Shown here piece after piece: positions 32,988 to 46,314 of a DNA stretch of 64,000 nucleotides. The position numbers were made by a program, and so were the translations under genes. The notes beneath the pieces are model-generated. The model was not told the DNA's origin. It searched no databases and saw only the letters and a list, made by a program, of their open reading frames with translations. The stretch lies in contig JALBUN010000012.1 of NCBI GenBank assembly GCA_025174535.1, positions 434,001-498,000 of the forward strand, read 5' to 3'. Within the stretch, counting starts at the first letter, position 1; every line of letters starts with the position of its first letter. This stretch comes from Cantharellus purpuraceus. Its lineage: Eukaryota; Basidiomycota; Agaricomycetes; Cantharellales; Hydnaceae.

Positions 32988-35800
32988 TTACGACCCATCC
33001 AAAGGTGAACGGCGCATATAGTGTTTCCCCTCGACTCTCTCAATCTGGACCACAGTCCCCTTCTCAACCCCCTTCCCTGTCCCCTTCCCAGCTCCCTTCC
33101 CTGTCCCCATCTCAACTCCCCTCCCTACCCCCCTCCCTGTTCCCTTCCCTGTTCCCTTCCCTATCCCTGCCTCCATCTCCATCTCCATCGAAGCCCCCTT
33201 CTCAATCTGGGACACAGTTGGTCCCCCCTTTACTCGCTTCGCCAGTTCCTCCTGCACCCGTGCCGCCCTTCGCCTCTCCGCATCATCCTCCCTCACCAAC
33301 TCCTTATGCTCAATCATAACATATGCAATCACCGCTGCCGCCGCCGCCATCAGGGCATTCATTATGAACATCAGACGGAAGCCGTGGATGTACCCCGCTA
33401 GAATGTCCGCACGTTCCGTTGCTGTGATGTTCAGCTCCAACGATTGCGTGAGTAGCGTTGGGTTTTGGGTGATGTGGCGCAGGACCGATTCGGAGACCGT
33501 CGTCGCGCGCGCGGCAGAGAGGAGCGAGTTGTTACTGGGATGGTGGGTTCAATCATGAGACTGCCGATCGGTAGATTTGGACATACATGATAGACGACCC
33601 AACGGCAAGGGCCAACGTTCCCCCCACAAACCGAATAAACTTTACAACGATTCGTGAGCCACGAGATGCAATACACAAACCTATGCCGCATACGTTACGC
33701 ATTGCCGTCACTACCGACATCTCAGAGCGCGGCACACTCGCCTGCGCTGCGACAGTCGTAGTTTGCTGTGTCTGATAATGATAATTGTTAAATCAATAAA
33801 TAAGGTATGATGTTGCCCTGGACGAAAGAACGGACCTGTCCCGCTCCGAATCCGGAAAGGATCATAAATACGACATGCAGCAGTTTTGGCTTGGTGGAGT
33901 TCAATGTCGATATACATCCACAACTGATTGACCAGATAGTAAATCCGCAGTAAACGATGGCCTTTATAATACAAACCAATTAAAATATAGTTTTTAATTA
34001 CGGCGAGGACCACGGATGCGATAAGAGGAATATACGTACTCTATACCGTCCCGTCTTGCTCACAGCCAGGCCCTATAACCGTGTCACATTAGATACAACA
34101 TTCCACTCGAATGTTTAAGACATACCGCAAAATAACTTGTCACCGTATGTGTCACCATGAGAGGGAGAAGGAACACGCCTGAGTGAATGGGGGAGAATCC
34201 GAGTGCGACCTGGAAGAACTGGGGAATATAAAAAAGTGACTGCCAAAAAATGAATCCACTTCAATGAAAACGACATAGTTCATAATTAGTGGAGGACGTG
34301 GGAACAGCAAGCAAGATGACACACTTGATGAACATGGTAAGGTACACGCCCGAGACAGTACGGACGCGGAATATGTGCACTGTGGAACAAGCAACGTCAG
34401 CCTGGCTAGTAGATCTGTCTGCATGGTACGTACTCGGAACGAGCGGAAGCTTTGCTCCTTTCCACTCCCAAAGACAAAAAAACGATAACACGTAGACACC
34501 ACTCAACAGCGTCGCAACCACCTGCGCTGACGTCCACGGGAACGTCACGCCACCCTGGATCCAAGCATATTTGTCAGTCCATGAAGGAAGAGACCTCCCC
34601 GTTGTACGCACCCAGATGAGGGGGAGTTGCAAGAGTGTGACACCAAGGAGTGTAAGGGCGGAGCCGATGTAGTCCACCATGACTAGCTTTCCCTTGATGT
34701 CTCCACCTACGGGCTTGAGGGGGAGGACGAAAATCACCAGGCATGTCGCAGTGGCTGCCATGGGCATCGTCAGAAAGAAGCACCACTAAGTGGGGTTCGA
34801 GAGGATGAATAAAAATATGGATGGAAAGGAAGGAAGGACAAGGAAACCCACTCTCCAGGAGACTTTCTGTGCCATGAAGCCGCCCATGAGGGGGCCAACT
34901 GCGTATCCGAATGCGACGATGGCGCCGATGATGCCTTGGTATTTACCCCTGAAACGAAATCGTGAATACTTATCCTGATGCTCTGACCCCATGCGACGTA
35001 CCTCTCTCGTAGACTGACCACGTCAGACATAATGACCTATAAGATGGTATCGGTGAGCGAGAGAGAAGTGGGTTATATGAAACCGAACCTGAACGAGAGT
35101 TATGATGCCCCCTCCTCCAGCACCAGAAATGCCTAGTGAAAAGACACGTTAGATCAGTTGCCAGGCGAAGGTGGTGGACATGCACCTCTGCAAATGATGA
35201 GTCCTAGAATGGAACGGGAGAGACCGGCCCCCAAACTTCCGATAATAAAAAGCCCCATGGCTACGCACAGTGTAACCTTCCGCCCAAAGATGCTGGAGAA
35301 GATATTAGTGTGACATAGGACCTGGCGTCGAGGGATGCTTACTCGGAAAATCTGCCGTAAAGAGGCTGGAATGCTGTAGAAGTAAGCAGGGTCGCAGAGG
35401 GGACCCAAGATGAGATGGCTCCAGCATTGAAGTAGGCAGATATAGTGGGGAGTGCGGTGGCGACAATAGTAGAGTCGAGGGTAGTGACGACCATACAACA
35501 GGCTAGACCAATGAAGACGACGATGAGTCTTTTGAAGGGAAGGAGATTTGTCTGGTCAGTGAGCCGAATGTTGGATTTGGTGCTATTATTGGAAGGTGAT
35601 TGGAAGGTGTGGTCCTCCACGCTGGAATGGTGAGAAATGACGGTCTCTGAGCCGATACCATCGTGGAGTTGAGTGATGGTGGCGTTGGATGCAATGGCCC
35701 GGCCGGTGTGGTGGGCGAGGGAGATATCAGAAACAGAGTCATTCGTGGTATAGTAAGAGAGGATGGACTGGTCATCACTGTCAATTTGGGTGGTCAACAT
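32988..35800 (-). CDS. MFS drug:H+ antiporter, DHA2 (14-TM) type
   Basis: Fourteen exons: 35800-35343, 35292-35186, 35132-35089, 35036-35002, 34948-34852, 34785-34612, 34554-34434, 34379-34325, 34258-34126, 34072-34040, 33961-33836, 33771-33694, 33639-33587, 33534-32988; 686 aa. The cytosolic N-terminus (about 95 aa) is Ser/Thr-rich. TM1 ends in the DHA2-typical LDSTIVATALPTI; motif A appears as GRFSDIFGRKV and motif C as GAGGGGIITL; WQSLFYIPQFFQ and SGVFLLPLM mark TM9-10. It would export drugs or metabolites from the plasma membrane or into the vacuole; the substrate is not predictable. The cytosolic C-terminal tail is a Gly/Lys/Glu low-complexity run (GKGTGKGTGRGVGRG) encoded by a minisatellite. 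The start is the first in-frame ATG; no in-frame ATG lies just upstream. Confidence 0.9.
33058..33195. repeat. Minisatellite within the MFS transporter tail
   Basis: About 140 bp of imperfect 12-24-bp units based on CCCTTCCCTGTCCC and CCCTTCCC on the + strand. On the coding strand it specifies the G-K-G-(T/V/A) run of the transporter's C-terminal tail. Units differ mostly by multiples of three or six bases, so the frame is kept. Confidence 0.8.
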
Positions 35801-37830
35801 GGTGCGCTGCGTGGCATGCAATCTTCAAGACTTTGCCCACCTTTTATAAAAACCATTCACGGTCCATATTTTAGGGCATTTCCGGTCAATATATGTGCGG
35901 CAGATCCCGTAGAAACCAAAGCTGGATGAGCATGTCGCATTTCTGCTGGCTCCTTGTGCACTGGCACCAGTTTCCCGGTATACGGTGTTCGTCAGGGCTG
36001 CCGCCTGAACACCTTCATTTCATAATCCAACCACATCCACAACCCACTCCAACAGCACCACCGCCTCTCAACATCCCATCGTACAGAAATTCACACCCAA
36101 CAGTGTCTGCTGGAGGCGAAAATCCCCTGTCGTGTGACCCAAAATACAGTTGCATGATAGGCGCCTGAGATCTGCATGCAGACCGACACGTGACGCGTGA
36201 TTTCTGATAGAATTGCCGTGCTGAAGTAAATTGCCGGTCGCAATGGGCAAGAAAACCCAGAGGACGAGCAAAAAGGTCATTTGCATGCATGTCGAAATGT
36301 AGGGCGATTCCGGCAGATTCGTCGGCGGTTACTTCCGTGGTTACGGAACGCGCAAATTCATGTTCTCCACATACGCCGAGTTCCTGGTCCACGTCCTCCG
36401 TCAAGGCGACCCCTCTACCATTTTTCACCCACCATACCATAGATTTATATCTATACTAAAGTACCTGGAAATATAACTTAAAACACGCTAACAACCTATC
36501 AAATATAAAGCTTGAAGACGTCACATGTGTTGAAGTTATCACGCGACTAAAGCGAAACTCAGTGAATGGTAAGTTCACCGAGGTGTTACATAAACGCGAA
36601 TATGCCTAAGTAGCGACGAACAAGTCGCGTGCGCCCCCGCTTACTAGAGCTGCCTCCGTAACAATATGTCTCCCCTCACATCGCAAGTACAACTCCATAC
36701 CTGTGTCTCCTATGAAACTTTCCGGGCTGGGCAGCACCTCGTCTGGAAGTTATATATACCCCACATTTTAACCCTATACCTTTGAGTGATATCATCCCTC
36801 TGAAAGGTGTCCTAGCATTTGCACCTTTTTGCTTTTCCTAAATATGTCGAGCATATATTGTACATGCGCCGAAGGTCGGAAGCATGAAACTAGCCGAGAA
36901 TCGTCATGTAATTGTTTTGACGCTGCGACACATCACATACTCTGTCAAAATGGTTCTCAGCCATTTTACATAGTTTACTCACTCTACATTGCTGCATCCC
37001 AGCATGCGCAACCATTTCCGAAACGAAACTTCCAAGCGACGTCTTGAATGCATATCACAAAGTAAAAACTTGAAAACGCTTTGTAGGAAATGATTGCTTC
37101 CGGAGAAGGAACACTCCATACACACAAGGGTTATCCACTAGTGCATTACAGCCCAAAATGACTGACTTTTTTGTGGTCTCACTCTCACATGTTTCATCTT
37201 CGTTAACGTGCCGGCTAGTGAGGCTCGTCACTGTTCATTAGCCTCTCCAGGTTTTAAAGCACTGCTAGTAGGATACCTTAGGGTTAAGAGACACAGGATA
37301 ACTGGGCTTTAGATACGGAGCACTAGCAGGGGAGCCCGGGTATCAGATCTTCGAAACATTATAGAGCACCGTCAGGAGAGCTAGCTACCATGATACGTTC
37401 CAATCTAAGTAGGTGGCTCTTCCGTATAGATATGTTTCCGTGTTGTATTTCCTCGTCTCGGATCCAAGAGCACCTGGACCTGGCAACGCCAAGGCAAGGA
37501 GGGACAAGAGCAATTGAAATTTCAACTCCAGCGTTTCGCGGCTGCGCCGGCTTTTATCCCTGCCCATTAGCGGCTTTGCCTATATATACAGATCTGAGGC
37601 GTCTGTGCATCAGAGTCAGAGGTCGCAGGACGTCCCGCTCTGCGTAGGTTGGTCTAAGTTGAGGACACAAACAACACAGCTGCAATTATCAATATTGATG
37701 ACGTCTGCCGTCGTGTATATCGTCCATATACATCCACTCTCTTAACTCTCTTCTCACGGTATCAAACAAGTTGGATTTGCATTCTTCGTCTACATTATAA
37801 AAAAACGGCAGTTGCATATAAATAATCGCA
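35801..37830. other. Gene-poor intergenic region, about 2 kb
   Basis: The longest spacer in the window. ORFs at 36015-36440 (-), 36829-37047 (+) and 37385-37567 (-) show no domain, splice context or codon pattern like the neighbouring genes. I see no repeat or RNA gene. Confidence 0.5.
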
Positions 37831-40810
37831 TCATCGCTTCCCCTTCTTGCGGCTCGGTCTCGCATTCCTCGCTTTTTTTCGTGCAAGCACCTCCCTCGCT
37901 CTCCTAATCTGTTCCGCCGTCTTCAATTCGCTTTTAACTTGCCGAAGGGGTTTGGAGCCGTAACGTCCACTCTGCTTCCCCTTCTGGCCTTTACCATCCG
38001 CACTTGACGGGTCAGACTCGCCGTCCTTTTGTCTTCGTCGTACCTTGCGCTCGTAGCCAATAGTAAACTTGTCCATGGGCTTCGCCTCAGTCATCTTCGT
38101 GTGCTTGAACTTTCTCCCCCCCTTGACAAAGGCGAGATTGTTCGTTCCCTCGGGTTCTGCCTCACCCACTCTCGGTAAACTTGTCCGGGAGTTAGCTTTC
38201 CATTCGTCGAATCGTCCACTTCTGTACGTTGCGGGAAGTCGTGTGCCGCTCTCCGTACGGACAAGCTTCACATTGTCTGCGCCCACACCATCACCTTTGA
38301 TGAACTTTTTCTTTTTCTTGTCCCAGGTTAGCTGAGAACTTCGTCGTTGTCGGCTCGCAACGCCATCGTCCGTCGTCAAGTCAAAAGTGGCCCTACTGGC
38401 CTGCTCAGCAAACGATGCACCATCTTTCAAGGAGTATCTGTTGCGATAACTCAGTGACATGAATAAAAAAAACCACTTGTACTTGCCCCTTTTCGGTCAT
38501 TGCATCCTTTTGATGATGCGACATGTAAAACTCAGCATCTCTGAAATCCATGCGACGCTTTTTACGAGAAGTTTCAAATACAGCCTATGCTTCGACGTGA
38601 ACGCTTATAAACTGATGTGAAGTCATGACACCTACCTCTATGTCCGCTTCGTCGGCCATCTCCACGCCATTTGTTACAGGGTGTGGTTGATCGTCTTGAC
38701 TAGTTTTGGAGACCGCTGCTGCCTGTACTCTATTGGCAGCCTTCCCGAGGGCTTTCCTCCGGCTCTGCATCAATGCAGCAGCGTCATTGTGACCACGACT
38801 TCCTACTTCGAATACCGTCTCGATCGGTGTAAACGAGTTCACCGCTCGAAGTAGTGCATCACGAGCTTCGTCTTGTTGCTTCTTCGCGCCCTGTTTGGAG
38901 AGGAAAACAGGATGGACAGTGGCTTCTTGCCCGCCATCCAAGATCCATTTTCCACCCCTGATCATCTCTTTCGCTCGCTTGTAACTCGCCTGGCTTGCTT
39001 TACCTTGGCTCCGTTCGTACATGCTCTGGCCCTTTCTCATCACTTCTCGCAACGCGGGCAATGCCCCATTCGAATTGTGCAGGGTACGCACGTACTCCGC
39101 CTCCTCGTCCAGCTTGTCACGAACAAAGGTACCCAGGACCAATGTCTCAGTGTAAGCCGCCTCGCCACCTTCCACTTGTGCCTTAATGGGTCGAGCAAGG
39201 AATAACTGTAGATCCAGCATGTGAGGCAGCTCAGTATGTGTGACAAATGTCCATGCCCAGCCCTTTCGTCCGGCACGAGCTGTTCGTCCAACGCGATGTA
39301 CAAACACCCTCGCACCCTGCGGAAAGTCGTAATTGACGACATTTTCGAGAACAGGAATGTCAATACCACGCGCGGCGACATCGGTGACAACAAGGACGCT
39401 CGTGAGACCACGGCGGAATCGGTCCATTTGTATTACACGCGCAGCCTGGTCCAGCGCCCCGTAAATGTGAGACACAGCGTAACCTGCAGTAGTCAAGAGG
39501 TTGGATATATATTCTACGTGATGCTTTGTAGCCACAAAAATTAGCGTTTGATGCGGCGCCACTTCTACGTTTGCCTTGGTTTTACCCTTCCGTTGTTTGC
39601 TGTCGTCGTCGGCTTCCCTCGTCGGACCCAGTGGAACCCCAATGACATCCCGCAGGAGGAGGAGGAGGCACGCGTCTTTTTCAGCTTGTTTCACCGAGAA
39701 AAAGGCCATTCTGAGGTCGGTACTGATCTTGCTCTCAGCATCTAAGCGCACAAGTTTCGGGTTTTGCAATCCCGCCTTTGCAAATTCCACCAATGTCTTT
39801 GGCAGAGTGGCAGAGAAAAGCAAAGTTTGGCGGGTGGTAGAGAGACGACTGAGAGTCTCGTCCAATGCCGTGGCAAAGCCCATCTCAAAGAGTCGGTCAG
39901 CTTCGTCGAACACCACATATTGAATGGACTTCAAGTCCAGGTTCATCTCAACGGCAAGGTGTAACAAACGACCAGGGGTGGCAATAATACTACACTCCCA
40001 CGTCAGAGAAGAGAAACCAATTTTCAATTACAAATACACTCACACGTCAGGATTGGAGGTGATCATCTCAAACTGCTCGTCCAAGCCCTCTCCGCCAACC
40101 ACCAAGCCCCAACGAAGACCCTGCCCACGGGGTCCCTCGGAGCTCTCTGCATCTCCCGCATGTTCACCACCAGTGCTCCACCCCCTGGCGAGCTCTTTTC
40201 CCACTTTCAGAACCTGCAAAGCAAGTTCTCGAGCCGGCAGCATGATCAGCGCGCGAGCTCCGAAGGTAGTGGCATGTCGGCCTCCCAGTCTCTGGATGAG
40301 CGGTATCATATAGGCGAGGGTCTTTCCGGATCCTGTACGTGCCATGCCGACCACGTCGCGAGGTGGTGTTGCGAGGAGGCTTGGGATCGTGAGGCGTTGG
40401 ATGGGAGTTGGGACACGGTAGCCACGCAGCGTGAGCGATCTAAGAAGTGCCGGATGAAGACCTGGGCAGCATCAACAACATATGAAAACATGTTAGCATC
40501 GAGCATATGATATAGACACACCCATGCTCTGAAAGCTTCCTCCTCCCACCTCGCCCTTAGCTATTTTGTTCTTTCCCTTTGTCTTTTTTATGACATCCGT
40601 TCCACTCTTCACATTATGCTTTGCCATGGTCTCCCGAATGAAGTCCTCATCATCGTCTTCGCCCTCCACCTGTGGACGGCTCCTGCCCGCGAGCGTCGAG
40701 GAAATATCTACCTCACCGTCTGACAATGGGACTTCCGAGAATACAGATCTCTCTGAGGATACTTCTTCGCTTGTACCCGTCGTCCTTTTTTTGCGCTTCA
40801 GCAGTGCCAT
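37831..40810 (-). CDS. DBP10: DEAD-box RNA helicase Dbp10 (60S ribosome biogenesis)
   Basis: Five exons: 40810-40522, 40461-40044, 39989-38636, 38584-38487, 38437-37831; 921 aa. The helicase core has GLHPALLRSL and PTPIQ (Q motif), ARTGSGKT (I, about residue 137), ATPGR (Ib), VFDEAD (II, about 265), FSATLP (III), TDVAARGIDIP (V) and HRVGRTARAGR (VI). After the core comes the Dbp10 C-terminal domain: KRRMDFRDAEFYMSH, GYSLKDGASFAEQA, LTWDKKKKKFIKG, then a basic tail ending RKKGKR. This layout is specific for Dbp10, a nucleolar factor in 25S rRNA maturation. The fourth intron (38486-38438) uses a GCAAGT donor; no GT alternative gives the conserved GYSLKDGASF. Intact. Confidence 0.95.
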
Positions 40811-40972
40811 GAAGCGTTCACTACAGCGATGGAACTAATTTCGAAACTATACTATAGGCGCTCGCGCACCTCCGAATTTTAATGTCCATCTATATACTGG
40901 TGAACGTCTCGTGACAATTCGTTTGTCTATGTACCATACAGATTAAATATAAATAGCATGAACTTTCATCTA

Positions 40973-43459
40973 TCATTCCGTGTCGTTCTCGCCTACAGTC
41001 TCCTGGCTTCTTTCTTTCCGTGAAATGTTCAGCACCTCAGGCAATGTCCGCTCCTGACCTTCTCCCACATGCCCCTCCCATCCATTGTCAGAGAGATACT
41101 GCACAAACTTCTCATCTTCAGAAGAAAGGTCCTTGCCCTTCATATCGGGGACGAAAAAATACGTCACTACGATCCCAAATACTCCACAAATCGCCGCAAT
41201 GATGAATGTCCATCTATTCTCACCATATGTGAATATCAACATCTAAACGCAGACAGATTACACGTACCGCATGCCCAAGCTATTCTGAATTGGTACGAAT
41301 GCTTGCGTACCGATGACCGCCCCCACTTTGCCACATGCTGGAATTCGCGATGACCATCAAGCACCAGAATTTCCACGCATTCTACTCACCTGCACTGAGC
41401 CCAAATAGTGTCCCGCGTACGGGGGTCGCGTAAGATCTAGTATGACATGTTACAGTAAGCCGTATATCCACTCTTCGTTGTTCCCCATACTTACTCGGCG
41501 CTAACAACTATGGTCATGTCTCCAGGACCCTGCCCATGAAATCTCTCAATTTCAAACCATTAATCACAAAGTGTGAGTGCCTACCATGTTTCCAAATGAC
41601 ACCATGAGACCATAGCTAACCCAACACGTTCAGCAAAATGTTCGCTTGTGACCAAAGTTGGGACAAAGTACACACAGTATAACGAATAAAGGCGTTATTG
41701 TTGCAATTTCATTGTACGCGACGCTGTGTAATGGATTTTCAGAATCGACGACAACAGGATACTTTCAGCAATAGGCGCGTACCCGATGATTAAGCCAAAG
41801 ATGATATATCCCGCAAAACCCAGAATCATCTGCATCAAGAAACGTCGGCTACGTGGGAGTGAGTGGAATGCACAACGCACAGTGTTACGCCTGCCCAAGG
41901 GATTGCATAACATGACTCCTACAATGGCGCCTTTGAGATAAATCTAAATGAGCGATCTAATAACCAGTCCGTTGATGAGACAATATGCACCGGGTAAGGC
42001 AACGGCTCCAAGAAGCAACTGCCACTCTGCTGTGCGTTTGATATCCCCTTTGGGTATGACACTCGAAATAATCGTCGCGGAGAAAATCTGCGCAAGCATG
42101 CATCGTGAGTATGCATATAGAGTGTATTCTCCGTTCATTTACATTATTTGGGTATGTCACCTAGTCTTGAAGTGAGCAAAGGATGACATGAATTGTGGAA
42201 ACAAACTGACAAAGTCGTAGATAAACCATGATCCACATGTCCCAATCAGCGGCCGCCAGTATCGCTTTATGGTTAGCCAGTAAGGGACTCCTCCTAATGA
42301 ATACGGTTTATATCACCATATAAGACAACGTATGAACAGAGACTCGCCTTTGATCGCGCCTCGCTTGTACAGTTTTGAACTGGGCGTGCGCATACGAAAG
42401 TAGAGGACAGTGAGGGGAAGTATGATTCCAATCCCGAAGCATACCCTCCAAACTGTTGAGAGATTTTCCTCCCCAGCAGCGGAGAGTACGATGAGGAAAA
42501 CGGTCACAGCCAGGGGACCTCCAATACTAAGTACAACGTACGTAACCGTGACAAGCACTGAAATAATGTTGGAAAAGCATATAGCTTGGCAGAATCAAGT
42601 ATACCTGGTCCCCGGGTAGCTCTCATGTTCTCGTCTGCTGCTTCCGATGCGCTGGTGGAAGAAGCGGGGTATTCTCCACCTACGCCAACACCAGTGACAC
42701 CCCGCGCGATCGCAAGGAACCAGAATAGACCAGTTAAGCTGCCGTGTGCGCCGTGCGCAGCGGTGGCTAACGTCGTCCCGATGATAACGACGAGCGTTGT
42801 GCCCACGAGCGCAGTTTTTCGGTCTACTCGATCGCATATAAGACCAACCACGATCATACCTACAATGTCTCCAACCAACAGGGAATTGGAGACACGAGTG
42901 GACACCGTCGCAGTGTATGTAGCGGGATATAACTTCTTGAATATTACCTGGATGAACGACACCAAGATCAGTCTTTGGTTCAGGGACTAGGTGTACCGGA
43001 CATGCATTTGACATGGTCATGAGGTTGTTTTGATCTGCACAGTTGGCGTTGTTCACTATCGGATGGCACGCATTATAGCTGACACCTACATCCAACGCTT
43101 GTCAAGCCAAAGGCGGACATGAGAATTGCAAAGTAGGTGCCAAATCGCTGCCTGTAGGTCATGACCTGTGCCTCAAGCCGTCCACCCATCGTATACTCGT
43201 TAGGTAAACTGTCCTCGCTGGGCCCATATGCTTGATCGTCTCGCTCCTTGGTGTCATACTGTGGTGGAGACATGGCGGGTCGCAGGCTCAAAGGTAGTGG
43301 CAGCGTCGATGAACCTACGGACACGGTTCGACTACTGAAGGGGCTGGCAGCGCCCGTGAACTCCGAGCCATAAGCCAAGTTCGAACTCGCAACGCAGAAG
43401 GTATGTGGACGGGGCGGGCCATTTGAGCTAGGGTCGGGGGTCATGACCGTGAACCGCAT
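40973..43459 (-). CDS. MFS phosphate/glycerophosphoinositol-type permease (GIT1/PHO84 group), paralog A
   Basis: Fifteen exons: 43459-43090, 43034-42997, 42947-42605, 42557-42348, 42293-42211, 42160-42143, 42087-41991, 41930-41881, 41829-41783, 41723-41676, 41615-41585, 41529-41495, 41436-41390, 41337-41268, 41213-40973; 575 aa. Landmarks: GLICDRVDRKTALVG (MFS motif A form), GVGVGGEYPASSTSASE, RRTAEW-like IKRTAEWQLLL, LCNPLGRRNT, WTFIIAAICGVFGI. Such proton symporters import phosphate or glycerophosphodiesters. Compared with paralog B it has TSVGYQNN where B has VSDGYQNN, a probable GC donor at 42347, and a shorter segment before YGLM because the homologous donor is lost. Start uncertain: a second in-frame ATG at 43273 would give a 50-aa leader like paralog B. 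Confidence 0.82.
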
Positions 43460-44046
43460 CTCATCTGAACTGAGGAAACAAGAGCAGAGTGATCATACTA
43501 CAAAAGCTACCCTTCAAAAACATCTCGAGATGGCATGGAAGCCGGTACAAATTGTCCGCCACAAGTTGCCGATCGGTCTGGAAGGCTGTGTCCATCGAGA
43601 ACAGCTTCTGCAAACACATTAAGGAAGCATCCCACAGTAAAGGCTGAGTATATATAGACGTGAGCGAGAGCTGCTTGTTGCACAATGACACATCTGATGA
43701 GCACAGAAGTCGTGTCAAGTTGATAGAAGTGAAACCCACGACTGCTAGATCAACATGAACATTTGGTCCCATGTCCGGTTCATAGCACCAAGATGGCATT
43801 CTTGCGCCGTGCAGCAAATTGTACCTTGCAACTGAATAGGAGCGAAACAAAAGGGTCAACGCTCCCGAGATTTTAGACGTGGTTTGATCTCTAAAGAATC
43901 GATCAAGATCATAAAGTATGCTTCTGGGCGCCAACGGGTTCCACACATCACGCGAGCACAGTTCTCCTGACATGGAAGTGATGCTTGTCACCAACTCCGC
44001 ATTCGGTATTCTCGGTCCCAGTGATCTTCAACAATACATCGTGATA
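43460..44046. other. Spacer between the two transporter paralogs
   Basis: 587 bp. It contains a 177-codon stop-free minus-strand frame (43994-43461) with no recognisable domain, ending just before paralog A. More likely 5' leader/promoter of A than a gene. Confidence 0.4.
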
Positions 44047-46314
44047 TCATTCCTTATTATTTGACTGCCCCTTTTCATCCTCCAACTTCTCATCGCTCCC
44101 GGAAGACACCGTCACAAGGTGACTCCCATCTTCTCCGACGTGGCCTTCCCATCCGTTATCAGCAAGATACTTCAAAAACTTGGCATCCTCATCCGCAAGA
44201 TCTATGCCTGTCATGTCGGGTACGCAGAAGTAGGTGATCAATATACCCGTCACGCCACAGATGGCTGCAATGATGAATGTCCATCTGGATGCCAGTTCAA
44301 AAAGGAAAGCGTTATGAAAGATACCGATATACGCACCGCTTGCCAAGGTTATTCTGAATAGGCGTGAAGGCTTGCGTGCCGACGGCTGCGCCGGTCTTCC
44401 CGAGTGCTGCAAGGACACAGCTACAGACACGTACATCATTATCACGAAAACACTTACCCGCACTAAGCCCGTATAGTGAGCCGCGCACCGGCGTGGCAAA
44501 TGACCTTTGGGATTCACAGAGTTGTCAGCTGATGCATCACAGCGTCACTGGTTACTAACTCGGCGCTGACCAGACCAAGCATGTCTCCGGGGCCCTGTCA
44601 CGCAAGTTAGCACACTGACAATCGCATGAGAGCAGTTGTTTACCAGATTCCCAGATGACTGCATGAGACCATAGCTGTGCAACCCAGTGGTTCATTTGAA
44701 ATCCCAACAAGCCATAGCCGAGGAAGAGTGCCCACAATATAACAAATAACGGGATTATTTTGACAATCTTATCGTACGCCAACCTTGACTCTTGTCAGCT
44801 CAGTCGAATGACACACAGACACCAACTCACCCGATGATCAAGCCAAAAATCAAATATCCACTGAAACCCAGCATCATCTACGATTCACACGTCAGCCAAG
44901 AAGAAATTTGACAGTGATCTTACGCACAGTATTACGTCGTCCAAAAGGATTGCAAAGAGCCGCTCCAATGAAGACACCTAGAAGGCATGGAGTGAACTGA
45001 GAAGAAACTGTCAACAGACCACGTGTGCCCACCTGGTAAAGCGATAGTGGCAAGTAACAGCTGCCACTCCGCTGTACGTTTGATGTTGCCGTCGGGAATC
45101 ACACTCGAAATGATCGTTCCAGAAAAGACCTTCAAAAACCGGAATCAATAGGAAGCAGAAAGTGAAATCAAAGCACACACCCCATTTGGGAACGTGACCT
45201 GCATGCTTCGATGAATAATATGACGACATAACAGGGGGCGGTACAAACGAAATCATAGAGGAACCAAGCTCCACATGTGCCAATAAGCGATCTCCAATAT
45301 CTCTTGATGGTGAGCCAGTATGGGACTCGGTCTGTAATATGTATAGTCAGCAGTCGAGCTGCTGCAGCATATGAAGTTATCTCACGCTTGATGGCACCAC
45401 GTCGATACAACTTGGAGCTGAGCATCCGCAGACGGAAATAGAAAACCGTGATCGGAAGGACTATCCCGATGCCGAAGCAGACTCGCCATACTGTCTGAAG
45501 GTGGTTCTCGCCCGCCGCCGAAAGCACAATGAGAAAAATGGTCACGGATAAGAGCCCACCAAAGACCAACACAAAGTTGGTGACCATGATGAACACTGGA
45601 AGGAGTACATCTTCAATGTGGAGTATCCATGCCTAGGAGACGGACATACCGGGGCCACGCCTACCGATCATTTTTTCATTAGCGGCCTCGGAAGCGCTGG
45701 TGGACGAGGCGGGATACTCTCCTCCGACGCCAACTCCGGTGATACCCCGAGCGAAGGTAAGAAACCAGAAAAGCCCATCCAGGCTCCCGTGGGCACCGTG
45801 TGCAGCGGTGCCAAGTATGGCTCCGATAACAATGAGTAGGGTAGTTGCGACGAGAGCAGTCTTGCGTCCCACCCGGTCACATATCAAGCCCACAAACACT
45901 TGGCCTATGATAGCGCCGATAAGGAGGGCATTGGAGACCCGCGTTGATACGTCTGCGGTATAGGATTTGGGGTATAGTTTCTTGAATGCAACCTGGAGGC
46001 AGGACACGTCAATGTAGGTGAAGGGCCAATATGATATCTCCCGAGTGATACACACATTGGCCATGGTCATAAGATTGTTCTGGTCTGTGCAAAGTTCAGG
46101 CATGCTCTATAAAAAAAAGGAGAGAAGACGGACATCCATCACTGACCAGCCCAAATGCTGCTGCTGCGATCGTAAAGTATGCACTGAGATGCTCCTTGCG
46201 CGCTTCCTGTTTGGTTTCAGCTGCACGAGTGTCTGCAGAGATCATCGCAGCGGCGCTGCCTTTGACGCGGCCCTCCTCTAGGTCGTCGTTCTTGCTAGAG
46301 ATCGACGTGGCCAT
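44047..46314 (-). CDS. MFS phosphate/glycerophosphoinositol-type permease (GIT1/PHO84 group), paralog B
   Basis: Fifteen exons: 46314-46134, 46084-46056, 45992-45650, 45595-45386, 45331-45249, 45198-45181, 45129-45033, 44977-44928, 44877-44831, 44783-44709, 44674-44644, 44594-44560, 44504-44458, 44406-44337, 44284-44047; 517 aa. It has GLVSDGYQNNLMTMANV at TM1, GLICDRVGRKTALVA, GVGVGGEYPASSTSASE, the IKRTAEWQLLL and PFGRRNT segments, GYGFYGLMQSSGNLGPGD, and WTFIIAAICGVTGI in the last TM. Intron positions match paralog A almost one for one, including the 18-nt sixth exon, so the pair arose by tandem duplication. All donors are GT. Expected at the plasma membrane as a proton-coupled importer of phosphate or glycerophosphodiesters; substrate not resolved. 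Confidence 0.88.

Noticed and set aside
36015..36440. 141-codon minus-strand ORF
   Set aside because: No motif or splice support, and the C-terminal part is a Gly/Cys low-complexity run; probably random.
37385..37567. Short minus-strand ORF with a hydrophobic stretch like a signal peptide
   Set aside because: Only 60 codons, basic residues then a Leu/Ala run but no cleavage context or downstream domain; not supportable.
43461..43994. 177-codon minus-strand ORF between the transporter paralogs
   Set aside because: No domain, no signal peptide or repeat, and it lies just where the leader of paralog A should be; treated as chance.
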